64,000 nucleotides of DNA from Pirellulales bacterium (GTDB lineage: Bacteria; Planctomycetota; Planctomycetia; Pirellulales; Thermoguttaceae), in assembly GCA_016936015.1 (NCBI GenBank), contig JAFGPV010000161.1:1-64000 (forward strand). Direction: 5' to 3'. Below, piece after piece: positions 16,879 through 25,094 of this stretch. Position 1 is the stretch's first letter, and each line of letters begins with the position of its first letter. The translations under genes and the position numbers were made by a program. The notes beneath the pieces were generated by a model. That model saw only the letters and a list, made by a program, of their open reading frames with translations, was not told the origin of the DNA and did no database searches.

Positions 16879-17028
16879 ATGAACAGAATGGCGAAATTAT
16901 TAGTTTTGGCGGAAATGGGGTGTCGAGCTAAGGAATCGAATACTCTTCCGACGATAGCAACTGCTAGATTGGACCTAAGTCCCCTATTTGCGCCATATTG
17001 TGTGAGTATCCCACAAGGTCTTTCCTAA
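16879..17028 (+). CDS. Possible 49-residue small protein
   Basis: Begins MNRMAKLLVLAEMGCRAKES and has a good ribosome binding site, AAAGGAG, 11 bases before the ATG. The N-terminus looks like a short hydrophobic leader ending in a cysteine (LVLAEMGC), as in a weak lipobox. It ends 15 bp before the Cys-rich gene and could be its leader peptide or a decayed gene. It is not recognised as a family. Confidence 0.3.
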   Translation: MNRMAKLLVLAEMGCRAKESNTLPTIATARLDLSPLFAPYCVSIPQGLS

Positions 17029-17043
17029 CAAGGAGTACCTCCC

Positions 17044-17880
17044 ATGTACCGTCGCATCATGTTGCCGGCGCTAGCGATTGCTGCATTAGTGGCGATCGGC
17101 GGCGCCTCCAACCTGCAGGCAAGCCTTTTCGGCAATTGTTGTGCCGAGGTTAAAGCCTGCGCCCCGGCCGCTTGCGAGCCGGCTACTTGTGCCCCGGCCG
17201 CTTGCGAGCCGGCTACTTGTGCTCCGGCTACTTGTGAGCCGGCCACCTGCTGCCCGAAGACGTGCCGCCATCGGCGATGCCGCCTCCGGACCTGCCGTCC
17301 GAAGACGTGCTGCCCGAAGGTATGCTGCGAACCGGCCACCTGCGCCCCCGCGGCCTGTGAACCGGCCACCTGCGCTCCGGCCACCTGTGAGCCGGTGACG
17401 TGCTGCCCGAAGACGTGCCGCCATCGGCGCTGCCGCGTCCGGACCTGCCGTCCGAAGACGTGCTGCCCGAAGGTCTGCTGCTGCGAGCCGGCCACCTGCG
17501 CTCCCGCGGCCTGCGAACCGGCGACCTGCGCCCCCGCGGCCTGTGAACCGGCCACCTGCGCTCCAGCCACCTGTGAGCCGGTGACCTGCTGCCCGAAGCG
17601 TTGCCGCAAAGTTCGGACCTGCCGTCCGCGGACCTGCCGTCCGAAGACGTGCTGCCCGAAGGTCTGCTGCTGCGAGCCAGCGACCTGCGCCCCCGCGGCC
17701 TGCGAACCGGCGACCTGTGCCCCGGCTTGTGAGCCCGTGACCTGCTGCCCGAAGCGTTGCCGTAAAGTTCGGACCTGCCGTCCGCGGACCTGCCGTCCGA
17801 AGACGTGCTGCCCGAAAGTTTGCTGCTGCGAGGAAGTCAAGGCCTGCGCTCCGGCCTGCTGCGAACCCGCCTGCAAATAA
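17044..17880 (+). CDS. Secreted cysteine- and proline-rich repeat protein
   Basis: A 278-residue protein. A signal peptide (residues 1-27, MLPALAIAALVAIGGASNLQA) precedes four tandem blocks. Each block has runs of CEPATCAPA followed by a basic module with CCPKTCRHRRCRLRTC and CRPKTCCPKVCC. By hand count about 65 residues (23 percent) are cysteine; proline, alanine, threonine and arginine make up most of the rest. AAGGAG precedes the ATG, and an intrinsic terminator follows. Established knowledge: planctomycete envelopes have been described as protein walls rich in cystine and proline. I infer a disulfide-cross-linked envelope protein; metal binding is the main alternative. Confidence 0.8.
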   Translation: MYRRIMLPALAIAALVAIGGASNLQASLFGNCCAEVKACAPAACEPATCAPAACEPATCAPATCEPATCCPKTCRHRRCRLRTCRPKTCCPKVCCEPATCAPAACEPATCAPATCEPVTCCPKTCRHRRCRVRTCRPKTCCPKVCCCEPATCAPAACEPATCAPAACEPATCAPATCEPVTCCPKRCRKVRTCRPRTCRPKTCCPKVCCCEPATCAPAACEPATCAPACEPVTCCPKRCRKVRTCRPRTCRPKTCCPKVCCCEEVKACAPACCEPACK

Positions 17881-17948
17881 GCATGACTTGAGAGTGGCTC
17901 GAACTCCTTTCCGAACCGTGCCCTGAGCCAACTCCTTTCGCATAAGGC

Positions 17949-17988
17949 AAGCGGTCCGCCCCATCGAGGGTGGACCGCTTGTTTTTTT
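17949..17988 (+). terminator. Intrinsic terminator of the Cys-rich gene
   Basis: A 13-bp stem (AAGCGGTCCGCCC paired with GGGTGGACCGCTT, one G-T wobble), a 6-nt loop CATCGA, then GTTTTTTT. It is 68 bp after the stop codon and 40 bp before the end of the convergent cysK. Confidence 0.9.
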
Positions 17989-18027
17989 ATAGGACCACTG
18001 GTTCGAGGATCACTTTCCTCGGTTTGA

Positions 18028-18987
18028 TTATTCTGGGAAGAGTCGGGTAGAGAGGTAGCGTTCGCCGAGGTCGGGGAGGATCACCACCAGGAGCTTGCCG
18101 CGGTTCTCTTTACGACGGGCAACTTGTAGGGCGGCCCAGGTCGCCGCGCCGCTGCTGATGCCGCACATCAGGCCTTCCCGCTTGGCCAGTTGCCGGGCGG
18201 TCTCGAAGGCGTCTTCGTCCTCGACCTGTACGACCTCGTCGAGGATCTTCAGGTTCAGCACCTCCGGAATGAATCCGGCGCCGATTCCCTGGATCGCGTG
18301 TTTGCCGGGCTTGAGTTCCCGGCCGCCTAGGCGTTGCGTGATGACCGGACTGGCGGCCGGCTCGACGGCCACTATTTTGACAGTCGGTTTGCGGGCCTTG
18401 AGCACTTCGCCCACCCCGGTGATCGTCCCCCCCGTTCCCACGCCCGCCACCACAATATCCACCCCGCCGGCGGTGTCGCGCCAGATCTCTTCCGCCGTGG
18501 TCTTCCGGTGAATCTCCGGATTGGCCGGATTTTTAAACTGTTGCGGGAGAAAATAATGGGGATTTTCCGCTCGGAGCGCCTCGGCTTTTCGCACCGCACC
18601 GGGCATCCCTTCGGCCGCCGGCGTCAGTACCAGTTCCGCCCCCAAGGCTTTCAGCATCCGGCGTCGTTCTAGACTCATACTCTCAGGCATGGTAACGGTG
18701 AGCTTGTATCCCCGGGCGGCACAGACGTAGGCCAGTCCAATGCCGGTGTTCCCGCTGGTCGGCTCGAGAACGATCGTATCCTTGTGAATTTTCTCCTCCC
18801 GCTCGGCCGCGTCGATCATTGCTCGGGCGATCCGGTCCTTGACGCTCCATAGAGGGTTCATATTCTCCATTTTTCCCAATACCTCGGCGTGACAATCCGC
18901 CGTCACCCGGTGAAGCCGAACCAAGGGTGTATTGCCGACGCACTGGGCTATATCGCCGTAGATCCTTTTTTCTGCTGTAGAAGGCAT
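18028..18987 (-). CDS. cysK: Cysteine synthase (O-acetylserine sulfhydrylase)
   Basis: A 319-residue fold-type II PLP enzyme that makes cysteine from O-acetylserine and sulfide. The Schiff-base lysine is Lys50 in [23 protein letters not shown] is the substrate loop, [14 protein letters not shown] binds the PLP phosphate, and [11 protein letters not shown] lies near the C-terminus. Length is normal. It is convergent with the Cys-rich protein gene, and the two stops are only about 150 bp apart. A cysteine supply role for that protein is possible but not shown. Confidence 0.93.
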   Translation of the reverse strand: MPSTAEKRIYGDIAQCVGNTPLVRLHRVTADCHAEVLGKMENMNPLWSVKDRIARAMIDAAEREEKIHKDTIVLEPTSGNTGIGLAYVCAARGYKLTVTMPESMSLERRRMLKALGAELVLTPAAEGMPGAVRKAEALRAENPHYFLPQQFKNPANPEIHRKTTAEEIWRDTAGGVDIVVAGVGTGGTITGVGEVLKARKPTVKIVAVEPAASPVITQRLGGRELKPGKHAIQGIGAGFIPEVLNLKILDEVVQVEDEDAFETARQLAKREGLMCGISSGAATWAALQVARRKENRGKLLVVILPDLGERYLSTRLFPE

Positions 18988-19128
18988 AGGAATAATCCCC
19001 AGAATGTGAATTTTGCTCCTCCTAATCGGTAAAATCGGTCATAATCCCAGTTAATCATAAGTTTCTTTCCAAAGATAGTTAACTCTATAAATCGGGTATA
19101 TAATTGCTAGAGGTGATCGACTCCATAA

Positions 19129-21399
19129 GTGTCTCTTGAAAACGTTGGAATAGTGGACAAATCCTTCAATCCGTACCGTAAGTGGTTTGGTATTCCTCTT
19201 CAGGAGCAGCCGCCGCATTATTATCGCTTATTGGGATTGGAGCCGTTTGAAGGCGATCCAGATGCAATCCTCAATGCAGTCGATGCACGGATGGCATATT
19301 TGAAAAGTCAACTCGCCGGACGGCAACGTGCCGAAGCCGAGTGGTTGAGTGTCGAAATCACCGAGGCCCAAGGGGTACTCCTTAATCCTGAAAAAAAGGC
19401 GGCATACGATCATCAATTGCAGATCCGGCTTGCGGCTGAAAGGCCTCACGGCGTCGGAAAGGCTTCGGTTCTCTTGTCGGCTGTAACTCCGCCTCCCAAG
19501 GCGCCGCCGCGACAGACGGAGTGGAAAGCCAGCGTTCCGTCGGCCTTCCCGGCAAGTGTACGATCGAGTCCAACAGGTTCCGATTGGTCGATCCTGTTGT
19601 CGGTTTTTTTCTCAGCGACGATCATTTTGGGCAGTTTGATCGCCGTACTACTTCTGAATAAGAAGGAAAGGACAGCCTGTCAGGATGACGGGAAAGCGTC
19701 CGCGACTTCTGGCAGACTGGCGGCAGTTGCTCCCGCGGAGCCACTCCTTCAACCCGTCGCCGCGGATTCTCCGGACACCTCTCCATCAACCAAGAAGGCG
19801 GGGACGGAAGAAACTCCGACGGCAGGGAAAAATCAGCCCGATCGTGCGTTGCCGACGACGCCTCGGAAATCTTCCGTCGAACCTCCTGCGCCGCCCGCAC
19901 AGTCTTCAACGGCGGGGGGCCCGGATTCGGAGAGTTCGGCGACCTTGCCGCCGCCTAAAGCGAGCGAAACACTTTCCCCACCGACGGCATCCTCTCCTCT
20001 CGAGGGGCCTAACCGCCGGCAGAAATCGGAAGAGGACTCCGATCGGCTCCTGGAAAACGTCTTGGAGGGGCCGGAAGTTCTTCGGGAAGCGGATCGTCGG
20101 CAGGCGGAGAATGCCCTTCAGCAACGTTATGGTAAACGGATTACCGCGGCAAAAAGCAATCTTCAAAAACTTGTACTGGCGCGAGAGTTGTGGAACCGAG
20201 CTTCTCGTTCTGCCGAGAACGCGGTCGAACGCGACGCGCTGCGGAGGCTTTCACTGCATCTGGCGGTTGAGACCGGCCGGTTGCACCAGGCGCTGGCCGA
20301 CGTGGAAAACCTGGAGGAGTGTTCTCCCGGCGACGCGGCCGACTTGAAAGTCGAGACCGTGATCCAAGCGGTGCAGGCGTTGCGCAGCGGCGCCAAGCAA
20401 ATCAACCCCTTTGAGGTTTTAGCCGTCAGCCCGGCGGTGATCGAGCAGGCCCGGCAGGTCGGACGCTTTGAGGAGGCTGGCCGGTTGATTCAACTCGTCA
20501 CGCCGTTGGCCAAGTTGGCAAAGGATCCGAATCTGCTGCACGATCTTGCGTCCCAAAGCCGGGAAGTCGGCAGGCTGAAGGCCCTGTCGGCCTCGGTCCG
20601 CAGGGCGCTGGAAAAACTCCGGGAGGATCCGGACGATCAGGAGGCAAACGGTTTGGTGGGACGATGGATCACTTTTCGGCTGCAGGATTGGAAGCGGGGT
20701 CTGCCGTTGCTGGCCAAGTCGTCCGATGCCGTGCTGGCCCCGCTTGCCGCCGCCGATCTGGCTGATCCTCGACAACCGGCACTCCAGGCGGAGTTGGCCG
20801 AGGGTTATTGGAATGCCGCGCAAAAGGAACAGGAGGCGTTTCAAGCGGGAATTCTGGCCCGGGCGGAATTCTGGTTCCACCAGGCCCGACCCGGGCTGTC
20901 GGAAGCGGCCCAAATTCAGGCCGTCAAACGCCTCGAAGCCCTGGATGCTCTCCGGCAATCGGAAAGGGACAAGCGGGGAGCGGTTCAGCCGGGCAACGTG
21001 GCCTTGGCGACCAATGGGACCCAGGTGGAGGGTGTGCAGAGCAATGGTTTTGCCCTGTTTGACGGCCGGTTCCAAGGTGGCGCCCCCGCCGCTTCCAGTC
21101 CCCTCCCCTGTCAGTGGACCATCACCTTCGACAAGGTCTATCAATTGCAGGAGATCCGTTTTAAACTGGGCGGATGGAATCAGAAGAATTTTTTTCGCTA
21201 CACCCTGGGGGTCTCGCCCGACGGGGTGAATTTCCGGCCGTTAGCCCTCCCGACGGAAGGGCCGGGCTTCGGCTGGCAGCGGGTGCAGATTCCCTCGCAG
21301 CCGGTCAAGGCGATCCGGCTGCAGGGCGTCTTCGCCCGTCAAGGCTTGCGGTTCGTGGTCGATGAATTCGAGGCCTATTGTATTGTGCCGAAACCGTAA
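19129..21399 (+). CDS. Membrane protein with J-like N-terminus and discoidin C-terminus
   Basis: A 756-residue protein from a GTG start. Residues about 28-98 resemble a J domain (HYYRLLGLEPF, then LLNPEKKAAYDHQL) but lack the HPD tripeptide needed to stimulate Hsp70. One membrane helix follows (153-177). A Pro/Ser/Thr-rich stretch (about 185-300) leads into a helical region with charged repeats. Residues about 620-756 resemble an F5/8 type C (discoidin) ligand-binding domain (VALATNGTQVEGV, QWTITFDKVYQLQEIRFKLG, YTLGVSPDGVNFRPL). The topology suggests the J-like part is cytoplasmic and the lectin-like part is outside. The next gene starts directly after its stop. Confidence 0.75.
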   Translation: MSLENVGIVDKSFNPYRKWFGIPLQEQPPHYYRLLGLEPFEGDPDAILNAVDARMAYLKSQLAGRQRAEAEWLSVEITEAQGVLLNPEKKAAYDHQLQIRLAAERPHGVGKASVLLSAVTPPPKAPPRQTEWKASVPSAFPASVRSSPTGSDWSILLSVFFSATIILGSLIAVLLLNKKERTACQDDGKASATSGRLAAVAPAEPLLQPVAADSPDTSPSTKKAGTEETPTAGKNQPDRALPTTPRKSSVEPPAPPAQSSTAGGPDSESSATLPPPKASETLSPPTASSPLEGPNRRQKSEEDSDRLLENVLEGPEVLREADRRQAENALQQRYGKRITAAKSNLQKLVLARELWNRASRSAENAVERDALRRLSLHLAVETGRLHQALADVENLEECSPGDAADLKVETVIQAVQALRSGAKQINPFEVLAVSPAVIEQARQVGRFEEAGRLIQLVTPLAKLAKDPNLLHDLASQSREVGRLKALSASVRRALEKLREDPDDQEANGLVGRWITFRLQDWKRGLPLLAKSSDAVLAPLAAADLADPRQPALQAELAEGYWNAAQKEQEAFQAGILARAEFWFHQARPGLSEAAQIQAVKRLEALDALRQSERDKRGAVQPGNVALATNGTQVEGVQSNGFALFDGRFQGGAPAASSPLPCQWTITFDKVYQLQEIRFKLGGWNQKNFFRYTLGVSPDGVNFRPLALPTEGPGFGWQRVQIPSQPVKAIRLQGVFARQGLRFVVDEFEAYCIVPKP

Positions 21400-21891
21400 A
21401 TGTTCCATTTGCTGGTCCCCCATTATCGCGTCGAGAGCGTTCTCGAGCTGACCGCCGAGCGGCTGCAGCAGTGGGACATTACGGCGCTGCTGCTGGACGT
21501 CGATTGCACGCTGAAACGCTACCGCGCCTCGGGAGTCTCCGCCGAGGTGGCCGACTGGCTCTCCGAACTGCGGCGCTCCGGCGTCGGCTTGTGTATCGTG
21601 TCCAACGGTCGGGGCCAGCGGATTCGGCAATTTGCCGATCCGCTCGGATTGCCTTTTATCGCCCAGGCGATAAAACCTTTTCCCCTGGGCGTCCGGGCGG
21701 CGCTGCGGAAGATCGGGGCGGTTCCGCAGCGGACGGCCCTGGTCGGCGATCAGGTCTTCGCCGACGTCCTGGCCGGCCGCCTGGCCGGCGTAAAAAGTAT
21801 CCTCGTCCGTCCAATGCATCCCGAGGAAGAGCCCTGGTTCACCCGGGCCAAACGCATACCGGAGCAATGGTGGTTGAAGTCGTTGCAGTAA
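21400..21891 (+). CDS. YqeG-type HAD phosphatase
   Basis: A 163-residue HAD-IIIA phosphatase. Motif I is LLLDVDCTL (DxDxTL; most family members have DNTL), motif II includes CIVSNG, and motif IV is LVGDQVFADVLAGRLAG. YqeG-family enzymes dephosphorylate small phosphoesters (some members act on phosphatidylglycerophosphate). The ATG follows the upstream TAA with no gap (TAAATG), so the two genes are very probably co-transcribed and coupled. Confidence 0.85.
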   Translation: MFHLLVPHYRVESVLELTAERLQQWDITALLLDVDCTLKRYRASGVSAEVADWLSELRRSGVGLCIVSNGRGQRIRQFADPLGLPFIAQAIKPFPLGVRAALRKIGAVPQRTALVGDQVFADVLAGRLAGVKSILVRPMHPEEEPWFTRAKRIPEQWWLKSLQ

Positions 21892-21937
21892 AAACGGGCA
21901 AGCTGAGAAAGATGAAACGTCCTTTTGACTGACGATC

Positions 21938-22154
21938 GAAGTGCAACGTGCTTATTGGGGCTCGATTTTTTACGTCGATGTTGCACTTCCCAATTGCCTT
22001 TCATTTCGGAAGTTACAGAAATCATAATTGCCGCAACTTCATGCCAGCCGGCAGGGGGGCTTTGCACTTGGTATGTGAGGGAAAATGGGTAATTGGGGAT
22101 TGCCCCATGATTGGGCATTTCTCTCGTGAAGTGCAACACCTTGTTGCACTTCAA
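21938..22154 (+). repeat. GAAGTGCAAC element, copy 2
   Basis: A stand-alone copy of the element also present, inverted, at 14226-14415. It carries GAAGTGCAAC at 21938, GTTGCACTTC near 21979, CGCAACTTC near 22032, GGGGGGCTTTGCACTTGG near 22055 and a terminal GAAGTGCAACACCTTGTTGC hairpin near 22128-22152. It lies 47 bp after the YqeG-like gene. No HTH gene remnant is seen beside it. Confidence 0.75.
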
Positions 22155-22364
22155 CCGCTTTTACCTCCGGGGCCACACTTTGCGTCAGGTCGACTTGTCA
22201 AAGAACAGGCGACGGGACTTGCCGGAAGGACTTTGGCGATTGTCCCGCGCTCTCTGGTATGTGTATAAGTGTATAGTATTCCTGGCGGTTTTTCAAGTCT
22301 TTTTTTGGGCCGGCTCAAAAAAACGCAGAATTATTGCTTATGCCGCGTGCACGACGTTTTCCCT
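22155..22364. other. Intergenic remainder before the M50 gene end
   Basis: About 210 bp between the repeat element and the convergent protease gene. It contains a T7-GGGCC-GGCTC-A7 palindrome near 22300-22324 but no gene or clear terminator. Confidence 0.35.
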
Positions 22365-23408
22365 CTAAACGCCCGGCACAAGTGCCGGGGCTAAACTTTC
22401 GGTCCTTTGCGATGCCGTAGCGGGCTTGCTGACCTCATCCTGGATCTTGAACGGTTGGGGAGTGAATCCCAGGGGGATAAACAACAGGATCAGGATTCCC
22501 AGCGCGGTGCGGAACCAGCCGAGGTCTTCGTGGTCGTTGGCCGTGGGCGGATGGAAGATGCCGAGGAGCATTAGCAGGGACAATAAAAACAGCCATTGCC
22601 AGTAATGGGAAAAATTGAAGATCATGAAAAGGAAAACGATCATCAGCAACAGCCGGACCACGAGGTAGGATTTTCGCCGCAGCAAGGCGTACAGCACGTG
22701 CCCGCCGTCGAGTTGACCGATGGGGATCAGATTCAACGAAGTGATGAACAGGCCCACCCAACCGGCAAAGGCCACGGGATGTGCCATGAGTTCATATCCT
22801 TCGGGGACGTGTCTTCCTAGCAAAGTGCACAGCCATTGGAAGATCAACGGATCATTGAAGACGGTACCCGGTACGAGATGACGCGGTTCCGGTTTCACTT
22901 CCGACCAATAAATTCCCACGATGCAGCAGATCAAGGTGGGAACGAGGCCTGCCAACGGGCCGGTGATTCCCACGTCGAACAGCGATCTTCGGGAACCTAA
23001 TCGCGATTTCATCACAATCACGGCGCCCATCGTCCCGAAGGGCGGCAGCGGCAGGGGGATGAAGTACGGCAAGGACGCCCGGATCTTGTATCGTAAAGAT
23101 TGCAGAAAGTGTCCCATCTCGTGGCAGAAGAGGATGGTCATAATGCAAGCGGAGTATTGCAAACCATCTATCAGACGTGTTGCAAGGTCAACTCCAGGAA
23201 CAAAGAATCGGACTCCAAACGTCGTAAAGCACGTGGCGACGAAAAGAAAGATCGGCAGATAAATCCTCCGCCGGGGGGGAGGAGAAGGGAACAGTGGCGG
23301 GAAAGGATGATCGGCCGCGTACTGCCGCAACCGCCAGTCGTCGGCCGGAATGACTTCGATCACCTCCGCGGGAATCGGTTGGATATCGTCTTCGTACGGT
23401 TCAGGCAT
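22365..23408 (-). CDS. Site-2 protease family (M50) membrane metalloprotease
   Basis: A 347-residue polytopic membrane protein. HEMGH (96-100) is the zinc-binding and catalytic motif in a membrane helix, and LNLIPIGQLDGGH (225-237) provides the third ligand region. At least six hydrophobic segments are visible. S2P-type proteases cut transmembrane substrates such as anti-sigma factors. The last residues (LAPALVPGV) and the stop are encoded by one arm of a palindromic repeat also found at 35640-35712. No anti-sigma or sigma gene is adjacent. Confidence 0.85.
   Translation of the reverse strand: MPEPYEDDIQPIPAEVIEVIPADDWRLRQYAADHPFPPLFPSPPPRRRIYLPIFLFVATCFTTFGVRFFVPGVDLATRLIDGLQYSACIMTILFCHEMGHFLQSLRYKIRASLPYFIPLPLPPFGTMGAVIVMKSRLGSRRSLFDVGITGPLAGLVPTLICCIVGIYWSEVKPEPRHLVPGTVFNDPLIFQWLCTLLGRHVPEGYELMAHPVAFAGWVGLFITSLNLIPIGQLDGGHVLYALLRRKSYLVVRLLLMIVFLFMIFNFSHYWQWLFLLSLLMLLGIFHPPTANDHEDLGWFRTALGILILLFIPLGFTPQPFKIQDEVSKPATASQRTESLAPALVPGV
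22371..22396. repeat. Palindrome at the 3' end of the M50 gene
   Basis: CCCGGCACAAGTGCCGGG with the flank GCTAAACTT matches one arm of the full inverted repeat at 35640-35712. It forms the final codons of the protease gene, so the repeat has replaced or extended the original C-terminus. Confidence 0.8.
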
Positions 23409-23603
23409 TCTAACTTTCGCAGTTTGCTGGTTTTATCAAAGAAGCTACACCTCCATTTTACCGGGGATTATTGCCTCGGCCTAGGCTTTGCGTTCTATTA
23501 GAGCGTGTTTCCTGTTGGTGGAGTTTCTGAATCAGCGCCGGCCGGAAGCGGCCGGGCTAAACGATCGTGCGAATGAAAATATTTTCCGAATAAGATCACT
23601 GTC

Positions 23604-25052
23604 ATGCTCGATCGCCTTTTCCGATTGCGTGAGAACGGCACGACGGTCCGAACGGAGTTGCTGGCCGGGGCGACCACTTTCTTGACGATGGCCTACATCA
23701 TTTTCGTCCAGCCGGCGGTGCTATCGGGCACCAAGGAGAACCCGACTGGCATGGATTTCTACGCCGTGATGACCGCCACCTGCCTTTCGGCGGCCTTGGC
23801 CACGATCATCATGGGCCTGTATGCCCGGTATCCGATCGCGCAGGCCCCGGGGATGGGCGAGAATTTTTTCTTTGTGGTCACGCTGCTGCCCGCGGCCGGA
23901 AAGATGATCGCCGACCAGGTGGCTTCCGGCGCGATTGCGCCCCAGTCCACCACGCCTTGGCAGGTCGGCTTGGGGGTGATCTTTCTTTCCGGGGTGTTGT
24001 TCCTGCTGCTGTCGCTGTTGGGAGTCCGCGAAAAATTGATGGAGGCAATTAGCCCCAGCATGCGCAATGGCATTGCGGTGGGAATCGGATTGTTTATTGC
24101 GTTTATCGGATTGCAGGACGCCGGGTTGATTCTTCCGAATCCGAAAATCTGTGTCAGTTTAAACACGCAGTTTACGTCTCCCGATTTGCTGGTGTTTTTC
24201 TGTGGTTTGTTGGTGATGGCGATTCTCATGGCCCGGCGGGTCCGGGGGGCGATTTTATGGGGGATTATTGCCGGCGGGCTTTTCGCGGTCTTTTTGAAAT
24301 ACGGACTTCCCTACCTGAGCGAATCGGTTTACCAGTCGGAGGTGATTCAACAGTCGAAGCTTGTCAAGGATTTCGAACTTGCCGAACAGATTGTTTCCCG
24401 CCCGCCCTCAATGGCGCCGACCTTTTTCAAGATGGACATTGTCGGCGCCCTGTCGTGGCCGATGATCCCCTTCATTCTGATCTTCCTGTTCATGGTGCTG
24501 TTCGACACGCTGGGCACGCTGATTGGCGTGGCCGAGCGGGCGGGTTTTATTAAGGACAACAAGCTGCCGCGGGCCCATCGGGCGCTGATGTCCGACGCCG
24601 TCGGCACGGCGGCCGGGGCGGCGATGGGGACCAGCACCGTGGTCAGTTTCATCGAGAGTGCCGCGGGAGTGGAGCAGGGGGGGCGGACCGGGCTGACCGC
24701 GCTGACCGTAGCGGCGCTGTTCCTCCTGGCGTTGTTTTTCAGCCCCGTGGTGGCGATGGTCGGCAAATATCCGCCGATTTACGCCCCCGCCCTGGTCGTC
24801 GTTGGCTCGATGATGCTGGCCAACGTGACGAAAATCGATTGGGACAACTTTGCCGAGAGTTTTCCCGGTTTTCTGATCATCATCGGCATTCCGCTGACCT
24901 ACTCCATCGCCGACGGCCTGGCCCTGGGCTTTATCGCCTACCCGATCGTCAAGCTCCTGGCCGGGCAGGGCCGCGAGGTCAAATGGCTGATGTACGTGAT
25001 GGCCTTGGTCCTGGTCGCCTATTTTGTTTTGGTGCTCATGCCCACGCAGTAA
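23604..25052 (+). CDS. AzgA-type purine (adenine/guanine/hypoxanthine) permease
   Basis: A 482-residue NCS2-superfamily transporter of the AzgA/PbuG branch. The N-terminus shows the family pattern (TTVRTELLAGATTFLTMAY), then APGMGENFFF in the substrate-site region and the conserved segment IPFILIFLFMVLFDTLGTL. About 12-14 membrane helices are present. It should import purine bases by proton symport. The 195 bp upstream have a CGGCCGGAAGCGGCCG hairpin but no recognisable purine riboswitch. The SDR gene follows 42 bp downstream. Confidence 0.9.
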   Translation: MLDRLFRLRENGTTVRTELLAGATTFLTMAYIIFVQPAVLSGTKENPTGMDFYAVMTATCLSAALATIIMGLYARYPIAQAPGMGENFFFVVTLLPAAGKMIADQVASGAIAPQSTTPWQVGLGVIFLSGVLFLLLSLLGVREKLMEAISPSMRNGIAVGIGLFIAFIGLQDAGLILPNPKICVSLNTQFTSPDLLVFFCGLLVMAILMARRVRGAILWGIIAGGLFAVFLKYGLPYLSESVYQSEVIQQSKLVKDFELAEQIVSRPPSMAPTFFKMDIVGALSWPMIPFILIFLFMVLFDTLGTLIGVAERAGFIKDNKLPRAHRALMSDAVGTAAGAAMGTSTVVSFIESAAGVEQGGRTGLTALTVAALFLLALFFSPVVAMVGKYPPIYAPALVVVGSMMLANVTKIDWDNFAESFPGFLIIIGIPLTYSIADGLALGFIAYPIVKLLAGQGREVKWLMYVMALVLVAYFVLVLMPTQ

Positions 25053-25094
25053 ATTTGGAAAGCCGCGACTACTGGTCGCGGTGATCCGTGAAAA

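Noticed and set aside
17044-17880. Possible CRISPR array in the repetitive DNA
   Set aside because: The repeats are codon-periodic, encode the Cys-rich modules and have no unique spacers of constant length.
22300-22324. Bidirectional terminator T7-GGGCC-GGCTC-A7
   Set aside because: The T-tract precedes the stem and the A-tract follows it on both strands, opposite to what an intrinsic terminator needs, and there is no loop.
23409-23603. Purine riboswitch before the permease
   Set aside because: The conserved loops and three-way junction of the purine aptamer could not be found; only a simple CGGCCG hairpin is visible.
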